NCBI GenBank assembly: GCA_902767915.1
Contig: CACXJE010000007.1
Location: forward strand, 80,579-144,578
Reading direction: 5' to 3'
Source: Oscillospiraceae bacterium
GTDB taxonomy: Bacteria; Bacillota; Clostridia; Oscillospirales; Oscillospiraceae
DNA: 64,000 nt
This document shows, one piece after another, positions 1 through 9,102 of this stretch. Below the pieces are notes generated by a model, which searched no databases, had not been told where the DNA came from, and saw only the letters and a program-made list of their open reading frames with translations. The stretch's first letter is position 1. Every line of letters starts with the position of its first letter. The position numbers and the translations under genes are program-made.

Positions 1-678
1 TTTTGCGGCCACAAGGGGGACCCAGCGGCTGTCGTTGCGGCGGCCCCGGTGGGGCTCCGGCGCCATATAGGGGCAGTCGGTCTCGATCAGGATCCGGTCC
101 AGGGGCAGATCCCGCACCACCTCCACCGCCTTGCGGGCGTTCTTGAAGGTGACGACCCCGGTAAAGCCGATGTACCAGCCCCGCTTCACCAGCTCCCGGG
201 CCTGCTCCACAGCCCCGGAATAGCAATGGAAGACCCCGGTCACCCCGGGAAACTGCCGGATCAGCTCCATGCCGTCGGCATGGGCCTCCCGCTCGTGAAC
301 GATCACCGGCAGATCCAGCTCCGCAGCCAGCTCCAGCTGGGCCCGGAAGGCGGGCAGCTGGACCTCCCGGGGCGGGTCCTCATAGTGATAGTCCAGGCCG
401 ATCTCGCCGATGGCCTTCACCTTCTCGTCGGCGCAGAGTTGGCGATACAGGGCCAGCAGCTCGTCATTCACGGAGGCCGCGTCGTCCGGGTGGGAGCCCA
501 CAGCGGCGTAGACGAAGGGATATTTGTGGGCCAGGGCGATGCTCCGCAGACTGCTGGACAGGTCGCAGCCGACGTTCATGATCAGGCCCACGCCGTGGTT
601 GGGCAGGTCGGCAAAGATTTCCTCCCGGTCCGTTTCAAAGGCCCGGTCGTCCAGATGGGCGTGAGAGTCAAAGTACAT
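1..678 (-). CDS. tatD: TatD family metal-dependent hydrolase (3' end outside window)
   Basis: TatD-type hydrolases are TIM-barrel, divalent-metal phosphoesterases acting as 3'-5' exonucleases in DNA repair. Translation from the ATG at 678 begins MYFDSHAHLDD, whose HxH is the first metal-binding motif. Further family motifs follow: GEIGLDYH near residue 93, PVIVHERE, FHCYSG, and ETDCPYMAPEPHRGRRN near the C-terminus. The frame stays open for 226 codons to the window edge, so roughly the last 25-30 residues are missing. It lies one base downstream of the stop of the radical SAM gene at 680-1567, so the two are probably one transcript. Confidence 0.93.
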   Translation of the reverse strand, partial: MYFDSHAHLDDRAFETDREEIFADLPNHGVGLIMNVGCDLSSSLRSIALAHKYPFVYAAVGSHPDDAASVNDELLALYRQLCADEKVKAIGEIGLDYHYEDPPREVQLPAFRAQLELAAELDLPVIVHEREAHADGMELIRQFPGVTGVFHCYSGAVEQARELVKRGWYIGFTGVVTFKNARKAVEVVRDLPLDRILIETDCPYMAPEPHRGRRNDSRWVPLVAAK

Positions 679-679
679 A

Positions 680-1567
680 TCAGATTCCTCGCAGATACCG
701 GTTGATATAATTGATTACACGTTTCTTATCCGCCGACCACAGGGGGGCCAGCAGGTCTTTTTTTGCCCCGTCGCCGGTGAGCCGGTGAATCACCATGCCC
801 TCCGGCAGCACCGCCAGACAGGCAGCCAGGGTGTGGGCATACTGCTCCGGGGTCAGAATCGGAACCTCTCCCCTGCGCCAGAGCGCGGCCAGATCCGTGC
901 CCTCCAGCACGTGCAAAAGCTGGAGTTTCATGCCGTCGGCCCCGCTTTGGCCGATATAGCGGGCGGTGGCCACGGTCATTTCTTCGGTCTCGCCTGGCAG
1001 GCCCAGAATCATGTGGACCACGGTGTGGATCCCCAGGGCCTTCAGGGCCGCCACGGCCCGGTCATAGTCCTCCAGGGGGTAGCCCCGGCGGATGAAGGCG
1101 GCGGTCTCCGGATGGATGGTCTGCAGACCCAGCTCCACAATCACCGGCTTGATCCGGTTGAGCCGGTCCAGCAGGTCCAGCACCGGTCCGGGCAGGCAGT
1201 CAGGCCGGGTGGCGATCCCCAGGGCCACCACGTCCGGATGGGAAATTGCGGGAAGGAACAGGGCTTCCAGGTATTCCACCGGGGCGTAGGTATTGGTGAA
1301 GCTCTGGAAATAGGCGATATAGGCGGGCGCCTCCGCGCTCTTGAGCTTGGGGGCCACCCGGGCCTTGGCCCGCTCGATCTGGGTGAACACGTCCCCGCAG
1401 AGGGGCTCGGCAAAGTCGCCGCTGCCGGAGGCGGAGCAGAAGATGCAGCCCCGGTCCCCCTTGGCGCCGTCCCGGTTGGGGCAGGTCATACCGCCGCTGA
1501 GGGCCAGCTTATAGACCTTGCGGCCGAAGCGACGGCGGAAATATTCGTTGGCGGTGAGATACTGCAT
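680..1567 (-). CDS. TIGR01212 family radical SAM protein (YhcC-like)
   Basis: This 295-residue protein matches the TIGR01212/YhcC radical SAM family in length and motifs. Near residue 29 it has the family's unusual cysteine spacing, CPNRDGAKGDRGCIFC, which replaces the usual CxxxCxxC for the 4Fe-4S cluster that cleaves S-adenosylmethionine. ATRPDCLP and the later LGLPGETEEM segment are typical. Members are predicted cytosolic enzymes, perhaps acting on tRNA or another macromolecule; the substrate is not established. It lies between ksgA and tatD, a housekeeping context. The family call is strong, the reaction unknown. Confidence 0.88.
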   Translation of the reverse strand: MQYLTANEYFRRRFGRKVYKLALSGGMTCPNRDGAKGDRGCIFCSASGSGDFAEPLCGDVFTQIERAKARVAPKLKSAEAPAYIAYFQSFTNTYAPVEYLEALFLPAISHPDVVALGIATRPDCLPGPVLDLLDRLNRIKPVIVELGLQTIHPETAAFIRRGYPLEDYDRAVAALKALGIHTVVHMILGLPGETEEMTVATARYIGQSGADGMKLQLLHVLEGTDLAALWRRGEVPILTPEQYAHTLAACLAVLPEGMVIHRLTGDGAKKDLLAPLWSADKKRVINYINRYLRGI

Positions 1568-1680
1568 GGTCTCGTCCTTTGTTATAGCCTTCTATTGGTA
1601 TCGGGGCCGATGTGGGCATACGTCCGTGACGCTTCGAGTTCGGCCCCTACGGCCTGCCGGGGCGGTATGCGTTGTTGTAG

Positions 1681-1932
1681 CGGCGCACATTGTGCGCCAC
1701 GGAAAAACGTATGGGATGCGGCGTGGCGATCGATGATCGCCGCTACGGAGCGTCCGCTTTTTGGCGGCGCACGGCGTGCGCCACGGGAAAACGTATGGGA
1801 TGCGGCGTGGTGATCGATGATCGCCGCTACGGAGCGTCTGCTTTTTGACGGCGCACGGCGTGCGCCACGGAAAAACGTATGGGATGCGGCGTGGCGATCG
1901 ATGATCGCCGCTACGGAGCGTCCGCACTGTGC
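1681..1932. repeat. 84-bp tandem repeat, three copies, each holding two hairpins
   Basis: Copies start at 1681, 1765 and 1849 with an exact 84-bp period and only a few substitutions. Each unit holds two palindromes: GGCGCAC/GTGCGCC followed by ACGG, and GGCGATCGATGATCGCC followed by GCTACGG. The last unit runs into a third hairpin half (ACTGTGCGCCGCTAC) that supplies the TAG stop of ksgA. The rest of the 1568-1936 gap, with a decayed copy near 1610-1655, holds no gene. There are no spacers, so this is not CRISPR. Confidence 0.9.
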
Positions 1933-1936
1933 GCCG

Positions 1937-2785
1937 CTACAGCTTGTTGGCAATCTCCGCAAACTGCGCAATGGACAGGGTCTCGCCCCGGACGTCTGGG
2001 CGATGGCCCAGGGACACCAGCAGCTCCGTCAGCTCCGGCTTGGTTTTGTTGGGGAAGCCGGCGGCCAGGCCGTTGACCAGGGTCTTGCGGCGCATGGCAA
2101 AGCTGGATCGGACCACCTTGAAGAACAGCGCCTCATCCCGGATGTCCCAGGGCAGGGTCCGGCGGGTTTTCAGGGTGATTACCGAAGACGTCACCTTGGG
2201 CTGGGGCAGGAAGCAGGACGGCGGCACGTCGAACAGAATCTCCGGCTCGGCATAGTAATTGCAGAACACCGTGAAGGCGCTGTAATCCGGGCTGCCCGGT
2301 TTGGCACAAATCCGCTGCGCTACCTCCTTCTGAATCATGACCGTTACAGATTCGAAGCAGTTTGCCTCCAGCAGGGCGGTCAGCACCGGGGAGGTGATAT
2401 AGTAGGGCAGATTTGCGCAGGCCATTGGCCGCAGGCCTGCAAAGCGATCCTGCACCAGGGCGGCCAGGTCCAGCTTCATGGCGTCGGCAAACAGAAGCTC
2501 CAGGTTGTCAAATTCCCCCAGGGTCCTTTTGAGGATGGGCTTCAGGGTGGTATCCACCTCCACCGCCACCACCTTCTTTGCCCGCAGGCAAAGCTGCTGG
2601 GTCAGAGGGCCGATGCCGGGGCCGATCTCCAGCACGCCGGCAGTCTCGTCCACTCCCGCCTCCTCGGCGATCCGCTGGGGCACCCAGGCGGCGGTGAGAA
2701 AATTCTGGCCCTTGGCCTTGGAAAAGTGAAAGTCGTATTCCCCCAGCAGGGATTTCATCTCTTGTATGTTGCAAAGCTCCAGCAT
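1937..2785 (-). CDS. rsmA: 16S rRNA (adenine1518/1519-N6)-dimethyltransferase RsmA/KsgA
   Basis: RsmA (KsgA) dimethylates two adjacent adenines in helix 45 of 16S rRNA late in 30S assembly. The protein from the ATG at 2785 has 282 residues, the usual size. It opens MLELCNIQEMKSLL, then FHFSKAKGQNFL, the SAM motif VLEIGPGIGPLT, and the catalytic NLPYYITSP motif. An upstream in-frame extension to 2932 would cross the promoter at 2811-2839, so the shorter start is preferred. The TAG stop at 1937-1939 lies inside the CGCTAC tail of a hairpin repeat, so the repeat array begins exactly at the gene's end. Confidence 0.95.
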   Translation of the reverse strand: MLELCNIQEMKSLLGEYDFHFSKAKGQNFLTAAWVPQRIAEEAGVDETAGVLEIGPGIGPLTQQLCLRAKKVVAVEVDTTLKPILKRTLGEFDNLELLFADAMKLDLAALVQDRFAGLRPMACANLPYYITSPVLTALLEANCFESVTVMIQKEVAQRICAKPGSPDYSAFTVFCNYYAEPEILFDVPPSCFLPQPKVTSSVITLKTRRTLPWDIRDEALFFKVVRSSFAMRRKTLVNGLAAGFPNKTKPELTELLVSLGHRPDVRGETLSIAQFAEIANKL

Positions 2786-2810
2786 AGGCGCCTCCGAGGT
2801 ATTTTTCCCT

Positions 2811-2839
2811 ATTGTACACCATTCCGGCCGGAATGAAAA
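2811..2839 (-). promoter_or_regulatory. Sigma-A-type promoter for rsmA
   Basis: On the minus strand a -35 TTTTCA (2834-2839) and -10 TACAAT (2811-2816) are separated by 17 bp, about 25 bp before the rsmA start. The spacer holds the palindrome TTCCGGCCGGAA. Confidence 0.6.
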
Positions 2840-2877
2840 CAGTTTTTTTGCTTTTTCCGCCCGGTTTGGATTACATC

Positions 2878-2906
2878 TTGCATTCAGCGGGGGAATTTGA
2901 TATATT
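2878..2906 (+). promoter_or_regulatory. Sigma-A-type promoter for the DUF2079 gene
   Basis: TTGCAT (2878-2883), 17-bp spacer, TATATT (2901-2906), followed by a leader of about 110 bases before the ATG at 3025. It is divergent from the rsmA promoter. Confidence 0.6.
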
Positions 2907-3024
2907 GATGGCGTACAAATTCTGCACGACACACCGCATGCGGCATCGGGCTTCCCGCCTCCCGTCGGCTTCCCCCGGGGAAGGCCTGCCCGGTTCCGAG
3001 CCTAAACTCCGGAGATGAATCCCT

Positions 3025-4905
3025 ATGAATCCTGCCTCTGCCGACCGCGGTCTATCCGTTGGTGATCTGATCCGCAAGCTGTTGATTGCCTGGCTGACTG
3101 CGGTCTGCTTTTCTTATCTGCTTCTCCCCTCCCGGCTGAAGTCCCTGGCCGGCGTGGAGGGGGTATCCGCCGTTTCCCTGCCCCTGCTGGCCGGCGTTTT
3201 TGTGCTGGTTTTCGGGGCCCTGCTGGCGCTGGGTCTCCGTCGGGACACCCGCCGGGCGGAACGCTGGGTCCTGTTCGGTGCGGCTGCCCTCTGCGGCCTG
3301 CTCTCCGCAATCTGGAATCCCCGCCCCGCCTATCTGGTGCTTTGGGCGGTGCTGCTGGCCATTTTGCTGGTCTATGCCCGAAAGGGTTGGAGCCGGGAGG
3401 GCCCCGCGCCCCTGCCCGCCGCCGCTGCCGGCAAACGGTTCGGTCTGCTGACCGCCGGGGCCGCGCTGCTGATGTTCCTGGTTCTGGCGGGCTGGGGCGT
3501 GGCCCGGGTCCGGGGACTTGCCACCCCCACCTTTGACTTCGGCCTCTTTGCCCAGATGTTTGAGCGGATGCGGGTCACCGGGGCTCCGGTCACCACCCTG
3601 GAGCGGGATGGACTGCTGTCCCATTTCGCGGTGCACATGTCCCCGGTCTACTATCTGCTGCTGCCCTTTTATCTGATCTGGCCCCACCCCGAAGCCCTTC
3701 CGGTGCTCCAGGCTCTGGTGATGGTGCTGGCCGTGATCCCCCTGTGGCTGCTGGCCAAGGAGCTGGGCTACAGCCCCGCCTGGCGGTTCGGGTTCTGCCT
3801 GCTGCTGTTGGTGTTTCCGGCCTTCGGCGGCGGCGCCAACTTCGACATCCACGAAAACTGCTTTCTGACCCTGTTCCTGCTGTGGCTGTTCTACGGGGTG
3901 CAGCGGAAAAAGCCGGTCCTGACCGCCGTTTTCGCCCTGCTGGTGCTGACGGTGAAGGAGGACGCGGCGGTTTACGTGGCGGTGTATGGGCTGTATCTGC
4001 TGGTCTGCGGTCTGCTGGACCCCAAAAAAGCACGCTGGCAGCTCTTTGCCGGTCTGGCGCTGCTGGCCGTGTCGGTGGGCTGGTTCCTGGGGGCCACCGC
4101 CTATCTGCGCAACCGGGGCGACGGGGTCATGAACAACCGCTTCGAGAATCTGATGTGGAACGGCAGCGACTCCCTGTTTTCGGTGGTGCTCTGCGTGCTG
4201 ATCTCCCCCATGAAGGGCCTGTATGAGTGTGTAGACCCGGACAAGCTCCGCTACATTTTCCACACCATGCTGCCCCTGCTGGGCCTCCCGCTGCTGACCC
4301 GGAAATACGAGCGCTTCCTGCTGCTGATCCCCTTCTTCCTGATCAACCTGCTGGCGGATTACACCTTCCAGCACAGCATCTACTTCCAGTACAGCTTCGG
4401 CACTGTGGCCTTTTTGCTGCTGCTGGTGCTGCTGAATCTGCGGGATCTGCTGCCGAAGCTGCCCGGGAAGCCTGTGCTGCGGGCTTCCACGCTGGGCCTG
4501 CCCATCCTGATCTCCGCGGTCTGCTTCGGGATCTTCCTGGGGCCGAGGATCCTCCGCTACACCACCCGAAGCCTCCGTTACCGGGCCGAATGCGCGGTGA
4601 TCCGGGAAAAGCTGGGGCAGATCCCCAAGGACGCCACGGTCACCTCCAGCAAGTATCTGACCACCCCCATGTACGACTACCTGGTCCTCTACGACTGGCA
4701 GTTCTGCTCGGAGGCCCATGTGCTGGATTCGGAATACGTGGCGGTGGGAATGACCGCCTTCTGCGACTGGGGCACGGTTCCTGAGGACGAAACGGACAAG
4801 GCGGGCCGGGAGGCTCTGCTTGTCTTGCTGGAGGACCATGGCTACGTCTGCGTGGATGAATACGGAGACTGGCTGCGGATCTATCGCAAAGCATCCCAAG
4901 AATGA
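3025..4905 (+). CDS. DUF2079 polytopic membrane protein
   Basis: A 626-residue protein dominated by leucine-rich hydrophobic segments, roughly a dozen predicted membrane helices. The region around residues 165-240 (PTFDFGLFAQMFERM, a loop with HFAVHMSPVYYLLLP) is the hallmark of DUF2079, a GT-C-like fold family thought to be lipid-linked sugar transferases; no substrate is known. DIHENCF near residue 273 and TVKEDAAVY near 310 are also conserved-looking polar spots between helices. It is transcribed alone from its own promoter and closed by the hairpin at 4904-4943. Confidence 0.85.
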   Translation: MNPASADRGLSVGDLIRKLLIAWLTAVCFSYLLLPSRLKSLAGVEGVSAVSLPLLAGVFVLVFGALLALGLRRDTRRAERWVLFGAAALCGLLSAIWNPRPAYLVLWAVLLAILLVYARKGWSREGPAPLPAAAAGKRFGLLTAGAALLMFLVLAGWGVARVRGLATPTFDFGLFAQMFERMRVTGAPVTTLERDGLLSHFAVHMSPVYYLLLPFYLIWPHPEALPVLQALVMVLAVIPLWLLAKELGYSPAWRFGFCLLLLVFPAFGGGANFDIHENCFLTLFLLWLFYGVQRKKPVLTAVFALLVLTVKEDAAVYVAVYGLYLLVCGLLDPKKARWQLFAGLALLAVSVGWFLGATAYLRNRGDGVMNNRFENLMWNGSDSLFSVVLCVLISPMKGLYECVDPDKLRYIFHTMLPLLGLPLLTRKYERFLLLIPFFLINLLADYTFQHSIYFQYSFGTVAFLLLLVLLNLRDLLPKLPGKPVLRASTLGLPILISAVCFGIFLGPRILRYTTRSLRYRAECAVIREKLGQIPKDATVTSSKYLTTPMYDYLVLYDWQFCSEAHVLDSEYVAVGMTAFCDWGTVPEDETDKAGREALLVLLEDHGYVCVDEYGDWLRIYRKASQE

Positions 4906-4943
4906 GCAAGCAGCGCCCGGCGAATGCCGGGCGCTGCTTGCTC
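4904..4943 (+). terminator. Strong intrinsic terminator after the DUF2079 gene
   Basis: A near-perfect stem of 18 bp, GAGCAAGCAGCGCCCGGC paired with its complement around a short AAT loop, begins at the stop codon. T-rich sequence follows at 4950-4965. Confidence 0.8.
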
Positions 4944-5004
4944 AGACTGTCATTGTACCTTTTTATACAACGAAATGAAACCGCATGTCGAATTGAAAAT
5001 TGAA

Positions 5005-5300
5005 AGATACGCCGTAGGGGACGATGATGCGGCTTTGCCGCCATCGTCCCGCATGATTCAGCCACGGCTGCGAGGCTGCGGGCCGATGGCCCTTTGGGCA
5101 TCATCGGCCCCTACGGGCGCAGCCCGACAAATCGGGTTTGCGGGGGTGCTGCGTAGGGCGGCCAGACCTCTGGCCGCCGCGATGACCGCCAGCGTTTCGA
5201 CGGCGGCCTGGGGTCAGGCCGCCCTACGCAGGAATACTACAAATCCGAATTTGAACGATACCGCCATTTTCAATTTTCCATTTTCAATTTTCCATTTTTT
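5005..5300. repeat. Intergenic cluster of four long palindromes plus a heptad tract
   Basis: The 397-bp gap between 4906 and 5302 has no gene. It holds palindromic elements flanked by GTAGGG or CCCTAC: a GGGACGATG... element near 5014-5050, GGGCCGATG...CATCGGCCCCTACGG at 5079-5117, and a pair with GGCGGCC stems bounded by GCGTAGGG (5151) and CCCTACGC (5228). At 5262-5298 a tract of 7-bp units (ATTTTCA, ATTTTCC alternating) ends just before the stop of the next gene. Confidence 0.8.
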
Positions 5301-5302
5301 GA

Positions 5303-6091
5303 TCAATCCAGGGGAAGCGGCTCCATGGCCTCGTGGAGGCGGTCGGTCATGGCGCCGGCAAAGATCCGGTCGGCCTGGATGTGGATGGTCTGCAGGGCAG
5401 GGGCACATTGGGCCATGGGGAGCTTGCCGTTCATAAAGATGTCGTTATCCAGGATGAACTTCACCTCGTTGTCCTTCACCTTGCCCCGCTGGAGCATACC
5501 GGGTCCCGCGTGCATCTTCACCCGGCAGCCGCCGGAGATCTGCATCTCGATGTCCTGGCCGGACCGGGCGAAGCTCTCCTCCCGGACGTCGTCCTCCCCC
5601 AGCAGGCCCAGATAGCCCGGCTGGATCAGCTCCTTGAAGGGGATCCCCTCCAGATCCAGGGCTTTGCGGGAGATCACATTGATATACCGCAGGCCCACCC
5701 GCTCAAAATAGGCGGGCTCGTAGACAGGGATGAACTTGGAAAGCACCAGGTCCAGCTTGGCCGCGAAATCCTCCCACTTGGTATAGGCAGGGGTGGCCAG
5801 GGCGATGAAGCTGTTGGTCAGGTTCACCTTCCAGCGGCCGTCCGTCGACAGGAACTGGTAGTTGGTCACCTTCTCGCCCTCCTCTACCCGCATATTGCCG
5901 GGGCCGCCGGAGACCTTCGGGGCGGGCTGCTCCTGGAACCGCTTATACTGGGGGAACTCCTTGCGGATGGCCTCCTGGAAGTCTGCGGGCTCCCGGGCGG
6001 AGATGGACAGAATGGTGGGGAACCGAAGCTGACAGATCACCTCCACCAGCTGGTTTTTTTGATAAAGATAACGGTCTCGATCCAAAAACAT
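5303..6091 (-). CDS. TIGR04255 family protein of unknown function
   Basis: A 262-residue soluble protein opening MFLDRDRYLYQKNQLVEVICQLRFPTIL, the typical N-terminus of TIGR04255. The middle has VNLTNSFIALATPAYTKWEDF and FERVGLRYINVI, also typical. There is no signal peptide, membrane segment or catalytic motif that I recognise. Members often sit near defence or accessory genes, but here the gene follows a YfhO membrane protein with an 18-bp gap, suggesting co-transcription. Function is unknown; the family call rests on N-terminal similarity and length. Confidence 0.75.
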   Translation of the reverse strand: MFLDRDRYLYQKNQLVEVICQLRFPTILSISAREPADFQEAIRKEFPQYKRFQEQPAPKVSGGPGNMRVEEGEKVTNYQFLSTDGRWKVNLTNSFIALATPAYTKWEDFAAKLDLVLSKFIPVYEPAYFERVGLRYINVISRKALDLEGIPFKELIQPGYLGLLGEDDVREESFARSGQDIEMQISGGCRVKMHAGPGMLQRGKVKDNEVKFILDNDIFMNGKLPMAQCAPALQTIHIQADRIFAGAMTDRLHEAMEPLPLD

Positions 6092-6109
6092 GGTATCGCC
6101 TCCAAAAAT

Positions 6110-8956
6110 CTATTTGTTTTCTTTTGTTATTCTACCACGTTTTCCGCGTTTGCGCAAGAGGGAAGGCAGCAGTACCAGGACCGCAAAGACCGCCCAGGCT
6201 GCCAGGCTCACATACAGCCCCAGGCGGCCCAGGGGCCGCTCATAGCCCAAAACCAGGGTGTGGGTCCCGGGCTCCAGGAACAGGGCCATGCTCTTGAGAT
6301 TGGCCCGGGTCAGCTCGACGGGGCTGCCGTCCACCTCCGCGGTCCAGCCCTCGCTCCAGGGGATCGAAAGGCAGAGGGCCAGGGGCCGGTCCAGGGTCAC
6401 GGTGCCGCTGACCCGGTCTGCCTCCACCCGAACCTGCTCCAGCACCGCCTCCCGACGGGCCTCGATCAGATCGCTGACAGGCTCCAGAGGTTCTGCCCAG
6501 AACCGCAGGCTGTCATAGGTATAGACGCCCGGCTCCCGGAAGGAGAGAACAACCTCCCCCACAGCGGCCCCGCCGCTGCCCAGATTCTGGGCGAAATCAT
6601 GGCGTCCGTTGTAGAAGTTGTTCTCCGGGGTGCAGTAGTAGAGGGCGGTCTCTACGCCGGTATCTGTTGTGAAGTCCAGCCAGGTCTCGGCCACGGGAAG
6701 GTCATATTTCTTATGGGTCTTCATGGCTTTTCTGGCTTTTTCGGAAAGGGCGTTCCACTCCGCCTCCCCGTAGAGGTCCCGGGGATCCACAGCTTCCGGG
6801 CCGAAATACAGGTCGTAGTCCGCGGTGGCGGTAAAGTGCAGGCCGGTGATCTCCAGCAGGGTCTCGCTGTTGGCCGGGCCATCCAGTCGGAAGCGCACGC
6901 TTGCCCCGGCCTTGGTCACCACAAAGCTGTGGTCCAGCGCCGTGACCTCCGGATCCTCGGTCAGCAGCTCCGCCTGCAGCTCCACCGTGTCCAGGCTCCC
7001 GGACCAGCGGGGCAGCGCTTCGGCAGGCTCCTCCAGCACCATTGTGTGCAGAAGCAGCTCCTGGCGCTGGGTAAAGGAGAGGTCCTCCAGAGCGGAAGCC
7101 TCGATCCAGCTGTCATAGGCATAGCCCAGCGGCAGGGCGTATGCCCCGGAATAAATCCTGTGATCGGCGCTGGAAAGCCCTGTGTCGGTATAGCCGTAGG
7201 GCAGGAAGGCTTCGCTGTCCTTGGGCTGGGCGTAGTAGCGGACGCCGGTCAGAGCCAGCAGCGCGGTCCGGTCGTCATAGCCCTTGTAGCTGCTGGTGAG
7301 GGCCTCGTTGACCCCCATCAGGGTCCGGAACCGGGCCACCGCAGGGTTGGACAGGGACCAGTAGTACTGGGTGGAGGAGAGGTCGGCGTTGAGGCCCGCG
7401 TTCTGGGTCAGCTCCCGGCCGGAATAGCGGTAGAAATCATCCCTGCCCTCCGCCGCAGCGGCAGCGCGGATGGCGTCCGTTTCGTCGGAGGCCATTTTCT
7501 CCATCAGGTCCGAAGTCTTGAGAGATTCCTTGGAATAGGAGGCCTTGCCGGGGGCGTAGCGGCTGAAGGGAACCACCAGGGCGCAGAGCAGCACCGCCAG
7601 CAGGGCTGCCCGGGGCTTTCCCAGCCGAAGCAGGGCCTTGGGCAGGCGGGGCTGCCGCTTCCGGGGCCGCAGCAGCAGCAACAGCAGCAGGGCCGGGGCC
7701 CCCAGGGCCAGGATCTTGAAGCGGTAGGGGGTATAGAGCAGCAGGCAGAGGCCCAGATAGGCAAGGGTGCCGGCCAGCAGGTACAGGGCGTCCCTTTTGG
7801 TGAGGTGCATCAGGTCCTCCCAGCAGGCTGTTAGCCCGTAGGCGATCACCAGCGAGAATGCCCAGCTCCACCGGTTTGCGATATAGGCAAAGCCGTTTAA
7901 GGCCTGGCCGAAAATCGGAAGCAGGGTGAACAGGACACAGATGCAGAACAGCAGCAGCACCGTGCCTTTTCCCTTCCGGCGGCGAAACAGCAGCAGGGAG
8001 CTCAGCAGGGCCGGGGCAGCCACGCCGATACAGAGCCAGTAGCAGGCCTCCGGATTCAAAAACAGGTGGGGCAGCTTGGTATAGTAGCCCAGGGGATAGA
8101 ACAGGCGGCGGGCATTATCCGCGCCGGTCCGCACGTCATGGAGGAAGGTCCAGATCACCGGCGCCAGCACCAGGGCCGCCATAGCCGTCCCCAGGGCGGC
8201 GCAGAGCACCAGAAGCCCCAGCTTCCGAAGGGCGGTTTTCCAATCCCGGCCATAGACGGTGACCAGGCGGAGCAGCACATAGAGAACCGTGAGCAGCCCC
8301 AGCATATAAAAGAAATAGAAGTTACAGACCCCGGCAAAGCAGACCGCCAGGATCAGCGGCCAGGATTTTTTTCCCTGCAGCACCCGCTCCACGGCCCCCA
8401 GGATCAGGGGCAGCAGGATCATCGGGTTCAAAAAGAAGGGATGCCGGTTCACGTTGCGGACTGCCCAATAGCAGAAGAGATAGACAAAGCAGCCCGCCAG
8501 GATGCCCAGACTGTTTTTCTGCCCGGTCTGCCGGCAAAGCCAGGCGAAGGCCAGGCCCGCAAAATACAGCCGCAGCACCGCGGCAAAGCCGTAATACAGG
8601 AACATCCACTTCCCCGGCACCAGCACGGCCCCGAGGCAGAAGGGATCCCCCATGGCGTAGTAGTGCAGGGAGGCCAGCTGGTCGTTGCCCTCCCCCAGGG
8701 CAAAGCTCCACTGGGGAATCTGCCCGCCGGTGAACAGGGCCCTCAGGGCCTGCCGCAGAAACTGCCCGTAGTAGACCATGGCCCGATAGTGCTGGTGGTA
8801 GCCGTCCGGCACCCAGACCAGGGTCCTGCCCGCCAGGTAAAACCAGGAGAAGGCCAGGGCCGCCATGACCGCAAAGCAGATGCTGTATTGCAGAACAAAC
8901 CGTCTCCTGCCGGGCCATTCGCCTCTTGCGGAAAGCCGCAGTCCTTGTCCGTCCAT
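6110..8956 (-). CDS. YfhO family membrane protein
   Basis: A 948-residue protein: an N-terminal helix, then about a dozen membrane helices to residue 440, a large extracytoplasmic domain of some 450 residues, and one C-terminal helix followed by a basic tail (RKRGKRGRITKENK). This layout and motifs such as VPDGYHQHYRAMVYYGQFLRQ and LGEGNDQLASLHYY fit the YfhO family, GT-C-fold proteins linked in Bacillus and Listeria to glycosylation of lipoteichoic acid or other envelope polymers. The ATG at 8956 follows GGAGGTGG. The exact donor and acceptor cannot be read from sequence. Confidence 0.87.
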   Translation of the reverse strand: MDGQGLRLSARGEWPGRRRFVLQYSICFAVMAALAFSWFYLAGRTLVWVPDGYHQHYRAMVYYGQFLRQALRALFTGGQIPQWSFALGEGNDQLASLHYYAMGDPFCLGAVLVPGKWMFLYYGFAAVLRLYFAGLAFAWLCRQTGQKNSLGILAGCFVYLFCYWAVRNVNRHPFFLNPMILLPLILGAVERVLQGKKSWPLILAVCFAGVCNFYFFYMLGLLTVLYVLLRLVTVYGRDWKTALRKLGLLVLCAALGTAMAALVLAPVIWTFLHDVRTGADNARRLFYPLGYYTKLPHLFLNPEACYWLCIGVAAPALLSSLLLFRRRKGKGTVLLLFCICVLFTLLPIFGQALNGFAYIANRWSWAFSLVIAYGLTACWEDLMHLTKRDALYLLAGTLAYLGLCLLLYTPYRFKILALGAPALLLLLLLRPRKRQPRLPKALLRLGKPRAALLAVLLCALVVPFSRYAPGKASYSKESLKTSDLMEKMASDETDAIRAAAAAEGRDDFYRYSGRELTQNAGLNADLSSTQYYWSLSNPAVARFRTLMGVNEALTSSYKGYDDRTALLALTGVRYYAQPKDSEAFLPYGYTDTGLSSADHRIYSGAYALPLGYAYDSWIEASALEDLSFTQRQELLLHTMVLEEPAEALPRWSGSLDTVELQAELLTEDPEVTALDHSFVVTKAGASVRFRLDGPANSETLLEITGLHFTATADYDLYFGPEAVDPRDLYGEAEWNALSEKARKAMKTHKKYDLPVAETWLDFTTDTGVETALYYCTPENNFYNGRHDFAQNLGSGGAAVGEVVLSFREPGVYTYDSLRFWAEPLEPVSDLIEARREAVLEQVRVEADRVSGTVTLDRPLALCLSIPWSEGWTAEVDGSPVELTRANLKSMALFLEPGTHTLVLGYERPLGRLGLYVSLAAWAVFAVLVLLPSLLRKRGKRGRITKENK

Positions 8957-9102
8957 TCAACCACCTCCATGCACCGGGGTATCCGGCCATTTTGAATCAT
9001 TTTTCTTATTATCCGTTTTTTTCTTCGGCTTGTCAACCTGCGGGCGTGTTTTTTTCTCCGTCCGGGCGGACTGCCTGCAGGCTTCTGTTCCGCGGCAGGC
9101 CC

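Noticed and set aside
5333-7834. 833-codon open frame antisense to the TIGR04255 and YfhO genes
   Set aside because: In GC-rich DNA the strand opposite a real gene often lacks stops. It spans two genes with clear homology and their gap, has Gln/Gly/His-rich low-complexity sequence and no ribosome site.
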